A stretch of 64,000 bases of DNA from Cristatella mucedo (lineage: Eukaryota > Bryozoa > Phylactolaemata > Cristatellidae). The notes beneath the pieces are model-generated. The model did not search any database, was not told the DNA's origin, and was given only the letters and a program-made list of their open reading frames with translations. A program made the position numbers and the translations under genes. The stretch covers positions 769,501 to 833,500 of the forward strand of contig WPIO01000050.1 of the NCBI GenBank assembly GCA_009760855.2, given 5' to 3'. The stretch's first letter is position 1. Each line of letters begins with the position of its first letter. Below are positions 33,246 through 42,949 of the stretch, one piece after another.

Positions 33246-33930
33246 AAGATGCACGAAATTACCACATCCCCCTGAGACGACATGCGAAAGCAAACAGATT
33301 AATCACTAGCTCGCACTTCTGCCCTAGCCGTGGATTCGCTGTCAGGTCTTGTGCGAGTGACAACCGTCACGAGTATCTGTCACCAACGGCCATTGATCTC
33401 GCGCTGGTCATCGAAAAAACCCGGAGGGTTTTACTACTTGGAAATCCATGTGCAGCGCATGCTGGAGCTGCTGACCGCTATGACCGAGCAAGAGGTCGCG
33501 GCCTTGTCATGTATCAAAATAATTTCTTTTCCATTGATTGGATGACCTTAAAGAGACGCAGCCGCCTACCGAGAACTAGTGACTGCATGCTCGCCAGTCT
33601 GGTGATCCTGCAGCATCCACAGTGGAGAAGGCAGACTCTTCAGCTGCCGCCGAGGAAAGTCATCAAACGAGCGTGCTAGCTCATAGCAGCGGTTTCCTGT
33701 GCAGACCTGGTCTGTGTCGGTCGTTTGTGACGCTTTTCCATTTCGTTGCGGACGGACGTGCCGAAGCTTCCGGTATGATTACAGCCGCTTTGAGGCGTGT
33801 TTTTCGGAGTACCGTTTAGCCAACTCCCTTGTGTGTGAGCTACCGCTGTGTATCGAAATTACAGCAGTCGCCGCCGCGGGAGATCTCCATTCCAGAGAGT
33901 AACATAATCATTTGCCTATACCCAGCTTAC
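33246..33930. repeat. Block D joined to C3 by an internal deletion, array copy 0
   Basis: 33275-33600 matches the first third of D (AACAGATTAATCACTAGCTC, then GTCAGGTCTTGTGCGAGTGA, CATTGATCTCGCGCTGG, GATGACCTTAAAGAGACGCA). 33680-33920 matches C3 at 46925-47150 (GGTCTGTGTCGGTCG, CGTGCCGAAGCTTCC, GCCGCCGCGGGAGATC, CCAGAGAGTAACATAA). The rest of D plus E, C1 and C2 are missing. Confidence 0.7.
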
Positions 33931-35590
33931 TTATGGGAGCGGTAAAAGAGAGACTGGGCGGACGTTGCTCAAGTTCAATTGGTCTAGTGTTGCTTACTTG
34001 AGGAGTGGCCTGACTACAGCCTTTTTAAAAAGTGCTGGGCATGATCTGAAACTAATGAAATATTTATTATGGCAGCAGCAGATCAATGCATCGTAGAAGC
34101 TGGACAGTGGGAATATGATCCAGAGGACTACGTGTCTCCTTTGACCGGGATATGTACCTCAGGACAAGGTTTCCTGTGACCTAGTTGAATATAGACATTA
34201 AGGTACTGCATGGAGTTGAGTGATAGAATGCTTGGTTGGGTGCTGCACTCTTAACGATGGACTCCCTGGTCCTGTTTATTTTCTTGACAAAGAAGCTTGA
34301 GAAGCGATCAGCTAGATCATCACAGGGATCAGGGTTTGCAGGGTAAGCAGCTAACCTGGGAGCGGTTAAAGAGATGGTTGATCTTCGAAATCATCATTTT
34401 TGAATTGTGCATCTGGGATTCAGCAATCGTTTCATAGAAGATTGTCTTGGCCATTACTACGACCGGTTGGTGCCACATAAGAAAGTCCTCGTACGCTGTC
34501 TATTAACAGTCAGTTGTAATCTTGTGTATGCTTTTTCGAGCTGGCGCATAGTAGACTTAGCAACTTTAACGTCTGTGGCAAACCAGATGCATTTGGGTGA
34601 TGGCTCGCCGTGCGTTCGTCAGAGGTGCACACTCGTCGTGCATTTCAGCTATTGTCCTTTTGCATTAGCAATCGGAATATAGAAATCGGAATGACGATAA
34701 TGTAGCAGAGGCAAAGGTGGGGTAATCGCACGCATAGCATCGATGCCATGGGTCTTGATATTTCACGATTCACATCTGATTTTAGATGAGAATGAGGGGG
34801 GCACACATCGTAGACTGAATGAGATCTGCACTCGTCAGATAAGGATGATTTTGTACTCGTTGGTGATAGCAAAGTGCAGCTGTAGGAGAACATTCGGTCG
34901 AGTGTGTGACTGTTGATGTAAGTATGGCTACGCGTGTGAGCTACTAGAGACAATGAGTCAGCTAGTGCTCAAATACCAGTGCTGAATGCATCTGTTAAGT
35001 TACTAAAATATATGCTGAAATCTACCATCATGAGGAAATATCGACTTCTTGCACACTGAATTCAAATGAGATCTGCGAAATCTAGATAGATGAGGACTTG
35101 GTAACTGTTTGGGCAATTGTTAACTGCCACTGTAATTGGCTTGTTAGCGGGTAAAATCAAGACATTAAATTCAAAAGACTGCTTCGGGGGTACTGCAAAA
35201 TATTGGAAGTCGAAGTTCGAGCGTGTAAAAATAGCAGCTCCATCTCCAGTTTTGATTGATCCTCAGGTTTGAAAGAAGATGAAACCTGCCGGGTAGCGTC
35301 TTTAGTTCTCGGGAAGTTTGCCTACTGTAGCCATATTCCACTCAAGGTGAGCCGTTCAAGACCTCTTTTATAAATGAGGTCAATGATTACTAGCGGTTAA
35401 TTGCACATTGAGCAAGGATACCGAAGACAAGCATTATGTTGGGCATCTTGAGTATAACGTGCCTGATGACGACCAACTCAGAGTGATTCACTATAATGCT
35501 TGAGGGAGAACGCACTGCCTGGTTGGAGACCATGCTCGGAATATCGAACGAGTGGGTACTCAACAACTCAGAGAAGCGAATCTAAAAGCT
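33931..35590 (-). mobile_element. LINE family A, 5' half (endonuclease part)
   Basis: Minus strand. It aligns with 56390-58010 of the long plus-strand copy: 33937-34160 matches the linker before the polymerase (GAGAGACTGGGCGGACG, CCTTTTTAAAAAGTGCTGGG), 34645-34953 the end of the endonuclease, and 35450-35580 the 5' leader. The 3' half with the polymerase is absent. This is the reverse of normal 5' truncation, so it arose by deletion or rearrangement. Confidence 0.82.
34645..34953 (-). pseudogene. Endonuclease C-terminal part of family A (broken)
   Basis: The minus-strand frame reads HTRSHTYINSHTLDRMFSYS, corresponding to HGPTHIKGNTFDHIFSYN in the 57.0-kb copy. SDECRSHSV then stands where the catalytic S(D/N)H motif lies in relatives. 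The motif has decayed and frames are broken upstream. Confidence 0.75.
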
Positions 35591-35892
35591 CAATCGGTGC
35601 ATATTTGTATGCATGTTATACACATATATGAAAGCGGCTCCTGGGCTGCCATGTCTACGCTGCTCAGTTCCTCTACTCGCGGATAGACTCGGATATGCTA
35701 TTTGCTGTCTCTAAGTTTAGCGAGATGACATCTGCTTCCTACAATAGTTGCACCAAATGTCCTCCTAGGCTATGAGTGCGTCCCTTATAACTATGCGGTT
35801 TAGCATTCCTGAGTTCTTTTTCGAATCTTACAAGCAGGGATGCATTAGATAACAGCGAGCGATTGATTTCGATAGATCTTATTTATTCTTCT
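35591..35892. other. Unassigned spacer
   Basis: About 300 bp before the second F copy. Nothing recognised. Confidence 0.4.
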
Positions 35893-36894
35893 CTAGTGAA
35901 ATTTAGAATGCCAAGATGTCAAGTTAATTCTCACAAAATTCAATGCAACCGCTTGCTATATCAAATGGCTAAAACAACATATTCTAACTTTTTCTGCGGT
36001 AATGCCGACCGGCCAAAACTCTTCTGTCGCTATTAAACAACTGAGCCGCAAAAATAACTAGTATGAAAGTCTGTCTTCATTAAATCAGGGGACGTTTGCA
36101 ACAATTCAAGTGAGAAAACTTCACAGAGTATTGTGTACGTCATGGCAGGAAATTGACGTAGCTTCCTAAGAAAACTATTGCTCTTTTTAGGCAATACTCA
36201 TTCTTGAAAGAAATCACGTCTACTTTTCAGCGATGCAATGCACAAATTCAGGCGGAATCGCATATAAATTTCAATCGTGCGGAAGGATGAAATAAGACCT
36301 TTGAATAAGACAACCGTCCCATTTCTTGAAGTCGTCGAGCTGCAGAGCAAACGTTTTCTGTCACCATTGGTCTTACTGTGCCAGAATGTATCAGTTAATC
36401 GATTTTAATTTATTTACTAAATTCAGTTTACGTATTATATATACAACTTCCGGCTTATTTGACACGGAGGACCTGAATGCACGAGTATATGGCAGGCATT
36501 AAGGAAATAGGCCTGCACTGCCTAAATGTGCTAATTAAGGGGATACATTCCGTCACTCTGGAAGATGGCGATAACTTCTTCCGGTAAAGGCACGTAACTG
36601 CACTGTGACTTACCTTAGCATGTCACGGGTAGTGAGCTGCTTGTAAGTAAGATTGAGAGCTTTTTTAGATGCCGTCAATCGGCGGATATTCATCGCTGCT
36701 ACTTCAGGAAAGCGGGCACGTTGCAAAATCTACTCGATTTATTTCTTCCACCGTCAGTAGCCACGGATAGGCAGCCGCGGAGATATTCTCGGATATATTA
36801 AAATATATTCCGCATATGTAATAATATATATTTTTCGCGGATACCTAACGAGCTGTTATTCGGTAGCTTTTTTATCTACGACGAAATAGCATGA
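35893..36894. repeat. Repeat F plus spacer, copy 2
   Basis: Aligns with 31943-32924 at an offset of 3.90-3.98 kb: TCTAGTGAAA.TTAG, GCAACCGCTT, TCTTCTGTCGCTAT, GTAGCTTCCTAAG, CACCATTGGTCTTAC, GGCAGGCATTAAGG. It lacks the 59-bp duplication seen in copy 1. At 36790-36830 there is an AT-rich run of TATATTAAAATATATTCC type. Confidence 0.75.
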
Positions 36895-37240
36895 CTTAAA
36901 TGTAGACGGCGACGGAAGCTTTCGCTTTGCAGGTCCTAGACTGTAGAACTCACTTCCCCAATTCTTATGCAATGACAACTACACTCCTTTTACCGACTTT
37001 GGCACGTCCTTTTCAGCCGTCATGAGCTGCTACTCCCATGCTACTTACTAGCTCAACTTCTCCACATGACTCATCTACGCTTCCACTTTCTTTTTTTTTT
37101 GCGTTAGGTGACGTCTGTTGGCTACCGAATGCGTGCCGAAAGCTTCTTAGGGCACGAGTTAGCTCTACAAAAGTCTAATACGTTAACGCCCGTACAATCG
37201 TTACGGCTTTACGTACTTACAGACGAGGGACGTTACACAA
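36895..37240 (+). mobile_element. LINE family B, 3' fragment (duplicate of the 32.9-kb copy)
   Basis: Starts with ACGGCGACGGAAGCTTTCGC at the same truncation point as 32925 and ends with a decayed tail at GGGACGTTACACAAACC, then block D. Confidence 0.88.
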
Positions 37241-38444
37241 ACCCCGTTCGCGTGAGGTGGCGTGCGACAGCGAAACGACTAATCAAGAACTCGCGCTTCG
37301 ACCGGAGCAGCCGATTTCCGGTCAGGTCTCGTGCGAGCGACACCTATTGCTGACGACCATTGAAATCGCGCTGGCTGGCAATCGAAGGATAGCAGAGGAG
37401 GAGGGGAGGAGGAGGAGGAGGCCTCCTTGGAAATCCAGTACGCGGCCCGTCCGTGCAGGAGCCGCCCACCGTCGTGACCGATCGAGAGGTCGCGGCCTGG
37501 TCGCGCTTGCGAACAAGCTCTTTTCCAGCGATTGGGCGGCATTGCAGCGAGGACGCAGCCGCCGGCGGAGAGCCGGCGGCTGCGTCCTCGCTGTAGCCGC
37601 TCGGCGCTCGCGGCACACGTAGATGGCGCACGCGGACGGCGCACGCTTCCGCCTCCCCTTCCGCCTCCGCCGCCGCGGGACGTCGTTGAACGCGTGCACG
37701 CGCTCGCGGTCGGAGCGGCTGCTTCGGGTAAGAGAGCACCGTGCTGTGGGCGCTGCTCGCTGCGGCGTGCCGGCTTCGAGCGCGAATCCTAGCACGCTGG
37801 CGGCGCTGTGGGTGTAGCCGAGCACGTCGGACAGTCGGCGCTCGGTCGTCGGGGCGGCGCCGCCGGTGCGGCTGCCCGATCGCACCGGCGGAGGCAGCGG
37901 TCGACGCGCTCAGCGGCTGCTGCAGGCAGCGCGCGGAGCGCTGGCGAAGCGCTTTAGACAGTCGCCCGCGCGTCCCGGCGCGTTCTGTTAGCAGTCGAGC
38001 AGAAGGCGCGACGCATCGCCGAGTCCGCGGAACTGCAAAAAGCGGCGACGGCGGCAGCGCCGACTGTTTGCAAGCGCGGTGAAAGTGTCAACGGATGCAC
38101 CGCTCGCTGCATGCTGCGAAGCTGAGATTTGAATCGTCGTGCAGCCACCGTCAGTTGCCAAACCTCGAGACAGATCTCTAAAAACGCCACCGCACTCTGC
38201 AGACTCGCTTGGCGGAGTCTACCGACGTATCGGCCTCGGCCTGAGCCTCAGCCTTACGCTCCGCTCAGCCTCTCTAGCTGGTGACGCCGCGGCGCTATGC
38301 GATCATGCCGCTGCGGGCTCACACGTACGCTCGTGTCGTTCGGCCCAGCCGCTTGGGATGCGTTGCCGCTCCCCCCCCCCGGCGGGTGCCTGCTGAAAGA
38401 TAAGGAGATTGTGGTAGATAGATAAACAAGCAGCAGGAACTTGA
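37241..38444. repeat. GC-rich repeat block D, array copy III
   Basis: A complete D block: AACGACTAATCAAGAACTCG start, CAGGTCTCGTGCGAGCGAC, a perfect 22-bp inverted repeat at 37545-37593, GCAGTCGAGCAGAAGGC (about 37990) and the AAGCAGCAGGAA tail. GC content is very high and several frames on both strands stay open for 100-190 codons with Ala/Arg-rich products, which I attribute to composition. Homologous frames differ between copies by shifts. Confidence 0.75.
37545..37593. repeat. Perfect 22-bp inverted repeat, 5-nt loop
   Basis: Left arm 37545-37566 and right arm 37572-37593 are exact reverse complements around the loop GGAGA. The homologous site in copy IV (about 43252-43290) is only partly paired. 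Confidence 0.97.
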
Positions 38445-38940
38445 AGGTTTTAACACTTTATTAATTACTAAGACGTCTGCATAGTGCTCCTAATAGAGAA
38501 CGGTTGCTTTTTAGGCCCATCGCATATGCTCAGCATAGAAGCGGGTCAATAGGATTCTAATAGCAGGCGTCACAGTCTCTTCGGGTCACAGGAGTGAGCA
38601 GCCTCAAATTTGCAAAGCTGACCATTCCGAGGGACTAATATAGCTAGAAAATGTTAGTATTTCGTATATTTTGTAATGCCAAAAAGCCAGAGGAAATCGA
38701 GGAGTTAGTCTGTTGGAGAGTTGTTGGAGACTATTGAAGAGTTGTTCGAGTCCAAGGCTTTGTCAGCTCTCAAAAGCATACGCGAGGAGAGCACCTTAGT
38801 TAGCGGTCGGTTAGAGGCACGGGTAAGATTTGAGTCAGAGGAGCCGGCGGTGAGTATGTCTAGCAGCCTGATTGGGTAGTAGTTCGAACAGTTAGGTGCA
38901 GGAAACGGAATTTTAATCTATTCTAATCCTTTTAATCACT
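38445..38940 (-). mobile_element. LINE type E remnant, array copy III
   Basis: GCAGGCGTCACAGTCTCTTC, GGGTCACAGGAGTGAGCAGC, CTCTCAAAAGCATACGCGAGG, GTAAGATTTGAGTCAGAGGAG align with copies at 21.9, 25.15 and 44.26 kb. It is cut off at the boundary with the 50-bp minisatellite region. Confidence 0.62.
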
Positions 38941-39030
38941 CGCGTCGTCGTGCGCGGATCTCCACGGGCGCTGGGTGGTGAAAGCGAAGACGCTGATGCG
39001 AAGCGACTCGTAAAACAATCGGCAGAGCGA

Positions 39031-39278
39031 GCGCCTGTAGCACCGACCTGCAGCATCGCCGAGCGCTTGTAGCCGTGCGAGTGCCTGTAGCACCGACCTG
39101 CAGCATCGCCGAGCGCTTGTAGCGGTGCGAGTGCCTGTAGCACCGACCTGCAGCATCGCCGAGCGCTTGTAGCGGTGCGAGCGCCTGTAGCACTGACCTG
39201 CAGCGTCGCCGAGCGCTTGTAGCGGTGCGAGCGCCTGTAGCACCGACCTGCAGCATCGCCGAGCGCTTGTAGCGCCAG
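39031..39278. repeat. 50-bp minisatellite, five units
   Basis: Units begin at 39031, 39081, 39131, 39181 and 39231, each GCCTGTAGCACCGACCTGCA-like, then GCATCGCCGAGCGCTTGTAG. They differ at only a few sites. Because 50 is not divisible by 3, successive units are read in different frames, and all three minus-strand frames are open through the array. Confidence 0.97.
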
Positions 39279-39289
39279 AGCATTTTTTC

Positions 39290-41445
39290 TTATGTCGGAG
39301 AGTTAGCAGAGGGGTCGCACGGTGGCGGCGGTCGGAAGCGGAGCTGCCGCGTGCTGCGTCGCTAGCTGCTCTGGGCGTCGCTAGCCTGAACACATCCAGC
39401 CTCACGCTCCGCGGCGCAAGATGCCTCTCGCTCCAGCAGCTGTAGCCGCGGCTCGTTCGCGCCTCGCGCTTGCTGACCGAGCGCTCCGAGCAGGCGGGAG
39501 AGGAGGCGAAGAAGGAGGCTCACAGCGGACAGCGTACCAGCAGCGCGGCCTGGAACGAGCAAACCGGTTCGCGGCGTCGAGCTGAGATAGCAAACCGCAC
39601 CCAGCTGAACCACGATAGCGAACTGTCTAGGTCCCGCTGTCACCGACCGAGTCGGCGTCCCAAGAGGAGAACTGTAATGGATGCAAAACGACAGCGTCGG
39701 TGCTTTGAAAATGTGTGACCAATAAAGAAAGCGGGGCGGGCGTAGAATGATTTCTCAGTATTGAGCCAGATGCGGTAGCACGCGCGAGTACACGAGTGGT
39801 GCTCTGCGGATTAGTCGAGGGCACAGGAAACGGGCCCAGTCAAGGGCGCAGGAAGCGCACAGCGAGCGACGCTCGCCTCGACGACGCTTCCTGCGGCTGG
39901 AGTGCCGCCAGCTGAAGATCCGCCGTCGCACGCGCTCGCTCGAGCGAGCTCGAGCGAGCTTGTCCACGTCGGTCGGTCAGTGGCTGCGTTCGGAAACTAC
40001 CGGAAATCGTCGCTTTGCGCGACGTTTTCGGACGCACGCGCCGGAGCTTGCGGAGAACGGTAAATGCCGCTTGGCGACATACCTCGCGGCACATCGGCCA
40101 GCGTCCTACCTCGAGTGCGAGCGACCGCGGTGTCTCTCGAGAATACAGCAATCGCGACGCCGCGCGAGATCGACTTTACGGAGAGCGACACGATCGTTCG
40201 CCTTCGCGACTGATCACGTGGCCGTCGCGCCGGCCGCCTCTCCGCGCGCCTGGCGCGCGCGCGCAGCACTTTCCACGACGATTGGCGCTAGCGTCGGAAG
40301 CTTTGCACGATCTGCCGAGGTGGGCGGCGCCAGCGAAGGCAAGTGGATGCGGCGTCTGCGAAGCGACGCGACGGCAGCGGCTCGGAGCAGAGCGTCGTCC
40401 GACGCCATCTCTACGCACCAGACAGTCAGGCGCGTGCGACGAGGCGGACGTGTGTGTGGGGGAGGGGCACGCAAACGGCGCGCACTGTAAAGCTCCACGA
40501 TTATGAAACAATTAGCTTGACGACTGAGCCTCGATTGACAGCTATGAGCTTTGAATTCGACGCTTATGAATTTGCCGCGATAGGCCGAGGCTAATGAGTA
40601 GCATATATATTATAATACTGAGAAAGTCCATCACATCCATCTGTCACCCATCGCCCACTGACGTCACATGGCAAGGCGACGCATGTATGTCGTGCGGTTA
40701 GATGGCACACTTACGCCAAGCGGCTTCCGTACAGGATTCTATTTCTCCTGTGACTCGGCGAAGCGCGTCCGCAGGCTCAGTCATGTATCATCTCATGTAC
40801 AATAGTGATTATTGTGACTTATGGCCTGGCTACAATATAAGGCTTCCGCCTGACCTCGGCCACCGTCTCACTCGCTCAGAACATTGGTCTGCCGGTCGGC
40901 GAGTGTAGCACTGAGCGCCAGCTACCGTGAGCCTCCACGCTAGTCAGCAGAAAGTCCCCCCGAGTGTATCAGTTGTAGAATACAGGCTAGTGTTGTGCTT
41001 TTACGAATACGTTGCTGTTGCTAGCCCTGCGTCTATAGTAACGAGTGCTGTGTTTTATCGTCGTCATATTGCCGGCTCCCAAGCCACGCACACCGCATGG
41101 CTTGTGCCGCCGTGTGAACAATTGGTGGAACATTATTATGTGACAGCGGTAACGTAACGTCCACAAGCGTCCACGGCGCGCGCCCCAGCCGCCAAAGCGG
41201 CCATGATTTGGGCTGTCATTTTCGCGCCGAAATGTTGGCTCTCTAAGCCGGCCATGTTGAAAATGTCGAAACGCCGTCGGCGGCTCTCTAAATTGCACTG
41301 GCTCGTAATCCTTTTGCTTCACCGATGACTAAGATTGGTTAGGCTTGATGAAAGAGTCCTTCTACACTCGATCTGGACCATCGTCTCGATCGAGTTGGAG
41401 CTCGAGTACGTACGTAGAGGAGCTGAGTGGCCTAGAGATGGCAGC
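39290..41445. repeat. Blocks C2-C3, array copy III
   Basis: 39300-39720 matches 46300-46740 (CATCCAGCCTC, CGCAA.ATGCCTCTCGCTCC, AGCAGCTGTAGCCGCGGCTC). 39730-40500 matches 46740-47560 (GTCGGTCGGTCAGTGG, GAAGCGACGCGACGGCAGC). 41200-41440 matches 47545-47700. About 700 bp (40500-41200) present here and in copy II are missing from copy IV. The region is very CpG-rich, with CGCGCGCGCGC runs at about 40240-40265. No coding domain was recognised. Confidence 0.72.
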
Positions 41446-41745
41446 TCAGGACTGTATGTGTATACATATTTTTCATACTCGTTCAGTGGTGACCGCAACT
41501 CAATCGGCTCAGTCTGGCGATTAAGCCAAGGAGGGACCGGAAGTTAACCTGGCGGGAAATTGATGGAGAGTGGGGTTGGCTACCAATCAGGTTATCGCTG
41601 ACAGCACGGTGCAGAACAGCCGAGCCACCCGATGATCATGATGCGCCAGCTCAGTTTTTTAATCCGTTGTGGAATGCACGTTGACACGATGGCACGATGG
41701 CACGAAGAGTTTCATTTCATCATGTAGCCGCCTAGCGTTCTACCA
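41446..41745. other. Unassigned spacer
   Basis: 300 bp with nothing recognised apart from a short direct repeat GATGGCACGATGGCACGA at about 41689-41706. Confidence 0.4.
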
Positions 41746-41836
41746 GTTAGTGAGCGGCTGCCGAATGCGTACCGAAAGCCGCTCGGGCTGTGAGCGTGCT
41801 ATGCAAAACTATTCTGCGTAACACCCACATAGTCTT
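41746..41836 (+). mobile_element. LINE family B, 3' UTR piece interrupted by family A
   Basis: GCTGCCGAATGCGTACCGAA through AACACCCACATAGTCT is the family B 3' UTR. It is followed at once by family A. The rest of the B terminus (ACTTTACCGAGTTACAC, then GCATTACATTACC) resumes after the A tail at about 42910-42955. Confidence 0.85.
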
Positions 41837-42912
41837 GCACCTTTGCTGTGATCCTTCAACAGCCTTCGAGCATCTCAAATTCTCTCAACTCACCTGATGC
41901 ATGTATTGATGACATCCGCACATGGATGGCAGCAAATTTTCTAAAACTAAACGATGATAAAACTAACTTTCTAGTTATGGGAAAACTCAGTGTGATTCAG
42001 AAATTGCAAAGACTGACGCTCAAAATTGGCTCCGCCAGCATATCTCCTGTTGAATCAGCTCGAAATCTAGGTGTCATGTTCCAAAGTGACCTCTTGTTAG
42101 GCGACCACATCAGCTCCACAGGCAAATCTGCCTACTTTCAGCTACATAATATTACTAAAATTCGGGCTTGTTTATATGATGATACCACGTCCAAGTTGGT
42201 CCATGCATTCGCGACATCCCGTCTAAACTTCCGTAACTCACTGCTTGCTGGCCTACATGCATGTGCAATCAGGCGATTACAGCTGGTGCCAAACTCCACC
42301 ACTACGCTTTTCTGTCGTGAGCGTCGCACTTGCCACATCACACCACTTCTCTCCGACTTGCACTGGCTACCAGTCAAGCAACGGATTGACTTCAAGGTTT
42401 TGTCACTCACTTTTAGGTCACTTCATTCTTAGGCTCGAACCTATCTCACTGATCTACTCCCCCACCAGGCCAAGCATCGTACCACCAGCTTTCCGGAATC
42501 CAATAGTTCACCAACACCTCGTACAAACCTCAAATCCTGTGGAGACCATGCATTTAGTTCGTATGCTCCCAAAGCCAGGAACTCACTCCCGAATTCCGTC
42601 AGAACATCCCCTGACTTGACCACGTTTAAAAAGAACTTAAAAACAAACCTTTTTAGGACAGCATTTAGTGGGTCCTTGTGATTCGTCCTTCATGTGCTTA
42701 TACGTGCTGACACTGGGCATGCTGCCACTAACCACACTTGCATGCTGACCCTGTGCATGTCACCCCTAGCCATGTTGTTCATGTTTGTTTATCAAGCATG
42801 ATATTACTCACCGTTAAATTGCGTTTCCCTTCGCAGCAAATGTAAAGCGGCTAGAAAGAGATTGAGTTCTCTGAGGGCGCTTTATCAAGTGCATTATTAT
42901 TATTAGTATTTA
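41837..42912 (+). mobile_element. LINE family A copy inserted in family B
   Basis: Begins within the polymerase just after the catalytic box (TLCFDPS region) and runs through the C-terminus, 3' UTR, hairpin (about 42842-42884) and ATT tail. It is 5'-truncated and lies inside the family B 3' UTR. Confidence 0.93.
41848..42640 (+). pseudogene. C-terminal ORF segment of family A (broken)
   Basis: The frame 41848-42432 is open for about 194 codons: MAANFLKLNDDKTNFLVMGK, ARNLGVMFQSDLLL, ITKIRACLYDDTTSKLVHAF, LPVKQRIDFKVLSLTFRSLH, then a stop at 42430. The remaining C-terminus follows in a shifted arrangement (LKSCGDHAFSSYAPKARNSL in relatives' frame). It has neither polymerase box nor endonuclease. 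Confidence 0.82.
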
Positions 42913-42949
42913 ATACTTTACCGAGTTACACAAGAAAATGCATTACATT

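Noticed and set aside
37322-37885. 187-codon minus-strand frame as a host gene
   Set aside because: Ala/Arg/Ser-rich product of GC-rich repeat D spanning a perfect hairpin, not conserved in frame among copies.
39031-39278. CRISPR array
   Set aside because: Units are contiguous near-identical 50-mers without variable spacers, in a eukaryotic repeat setting.
38913-39405. Three overlapping minus-strand frames with Cys/Arg-rich repeats
   Set aside because: They are readings of the 50-bp minisatellite in successive frames.
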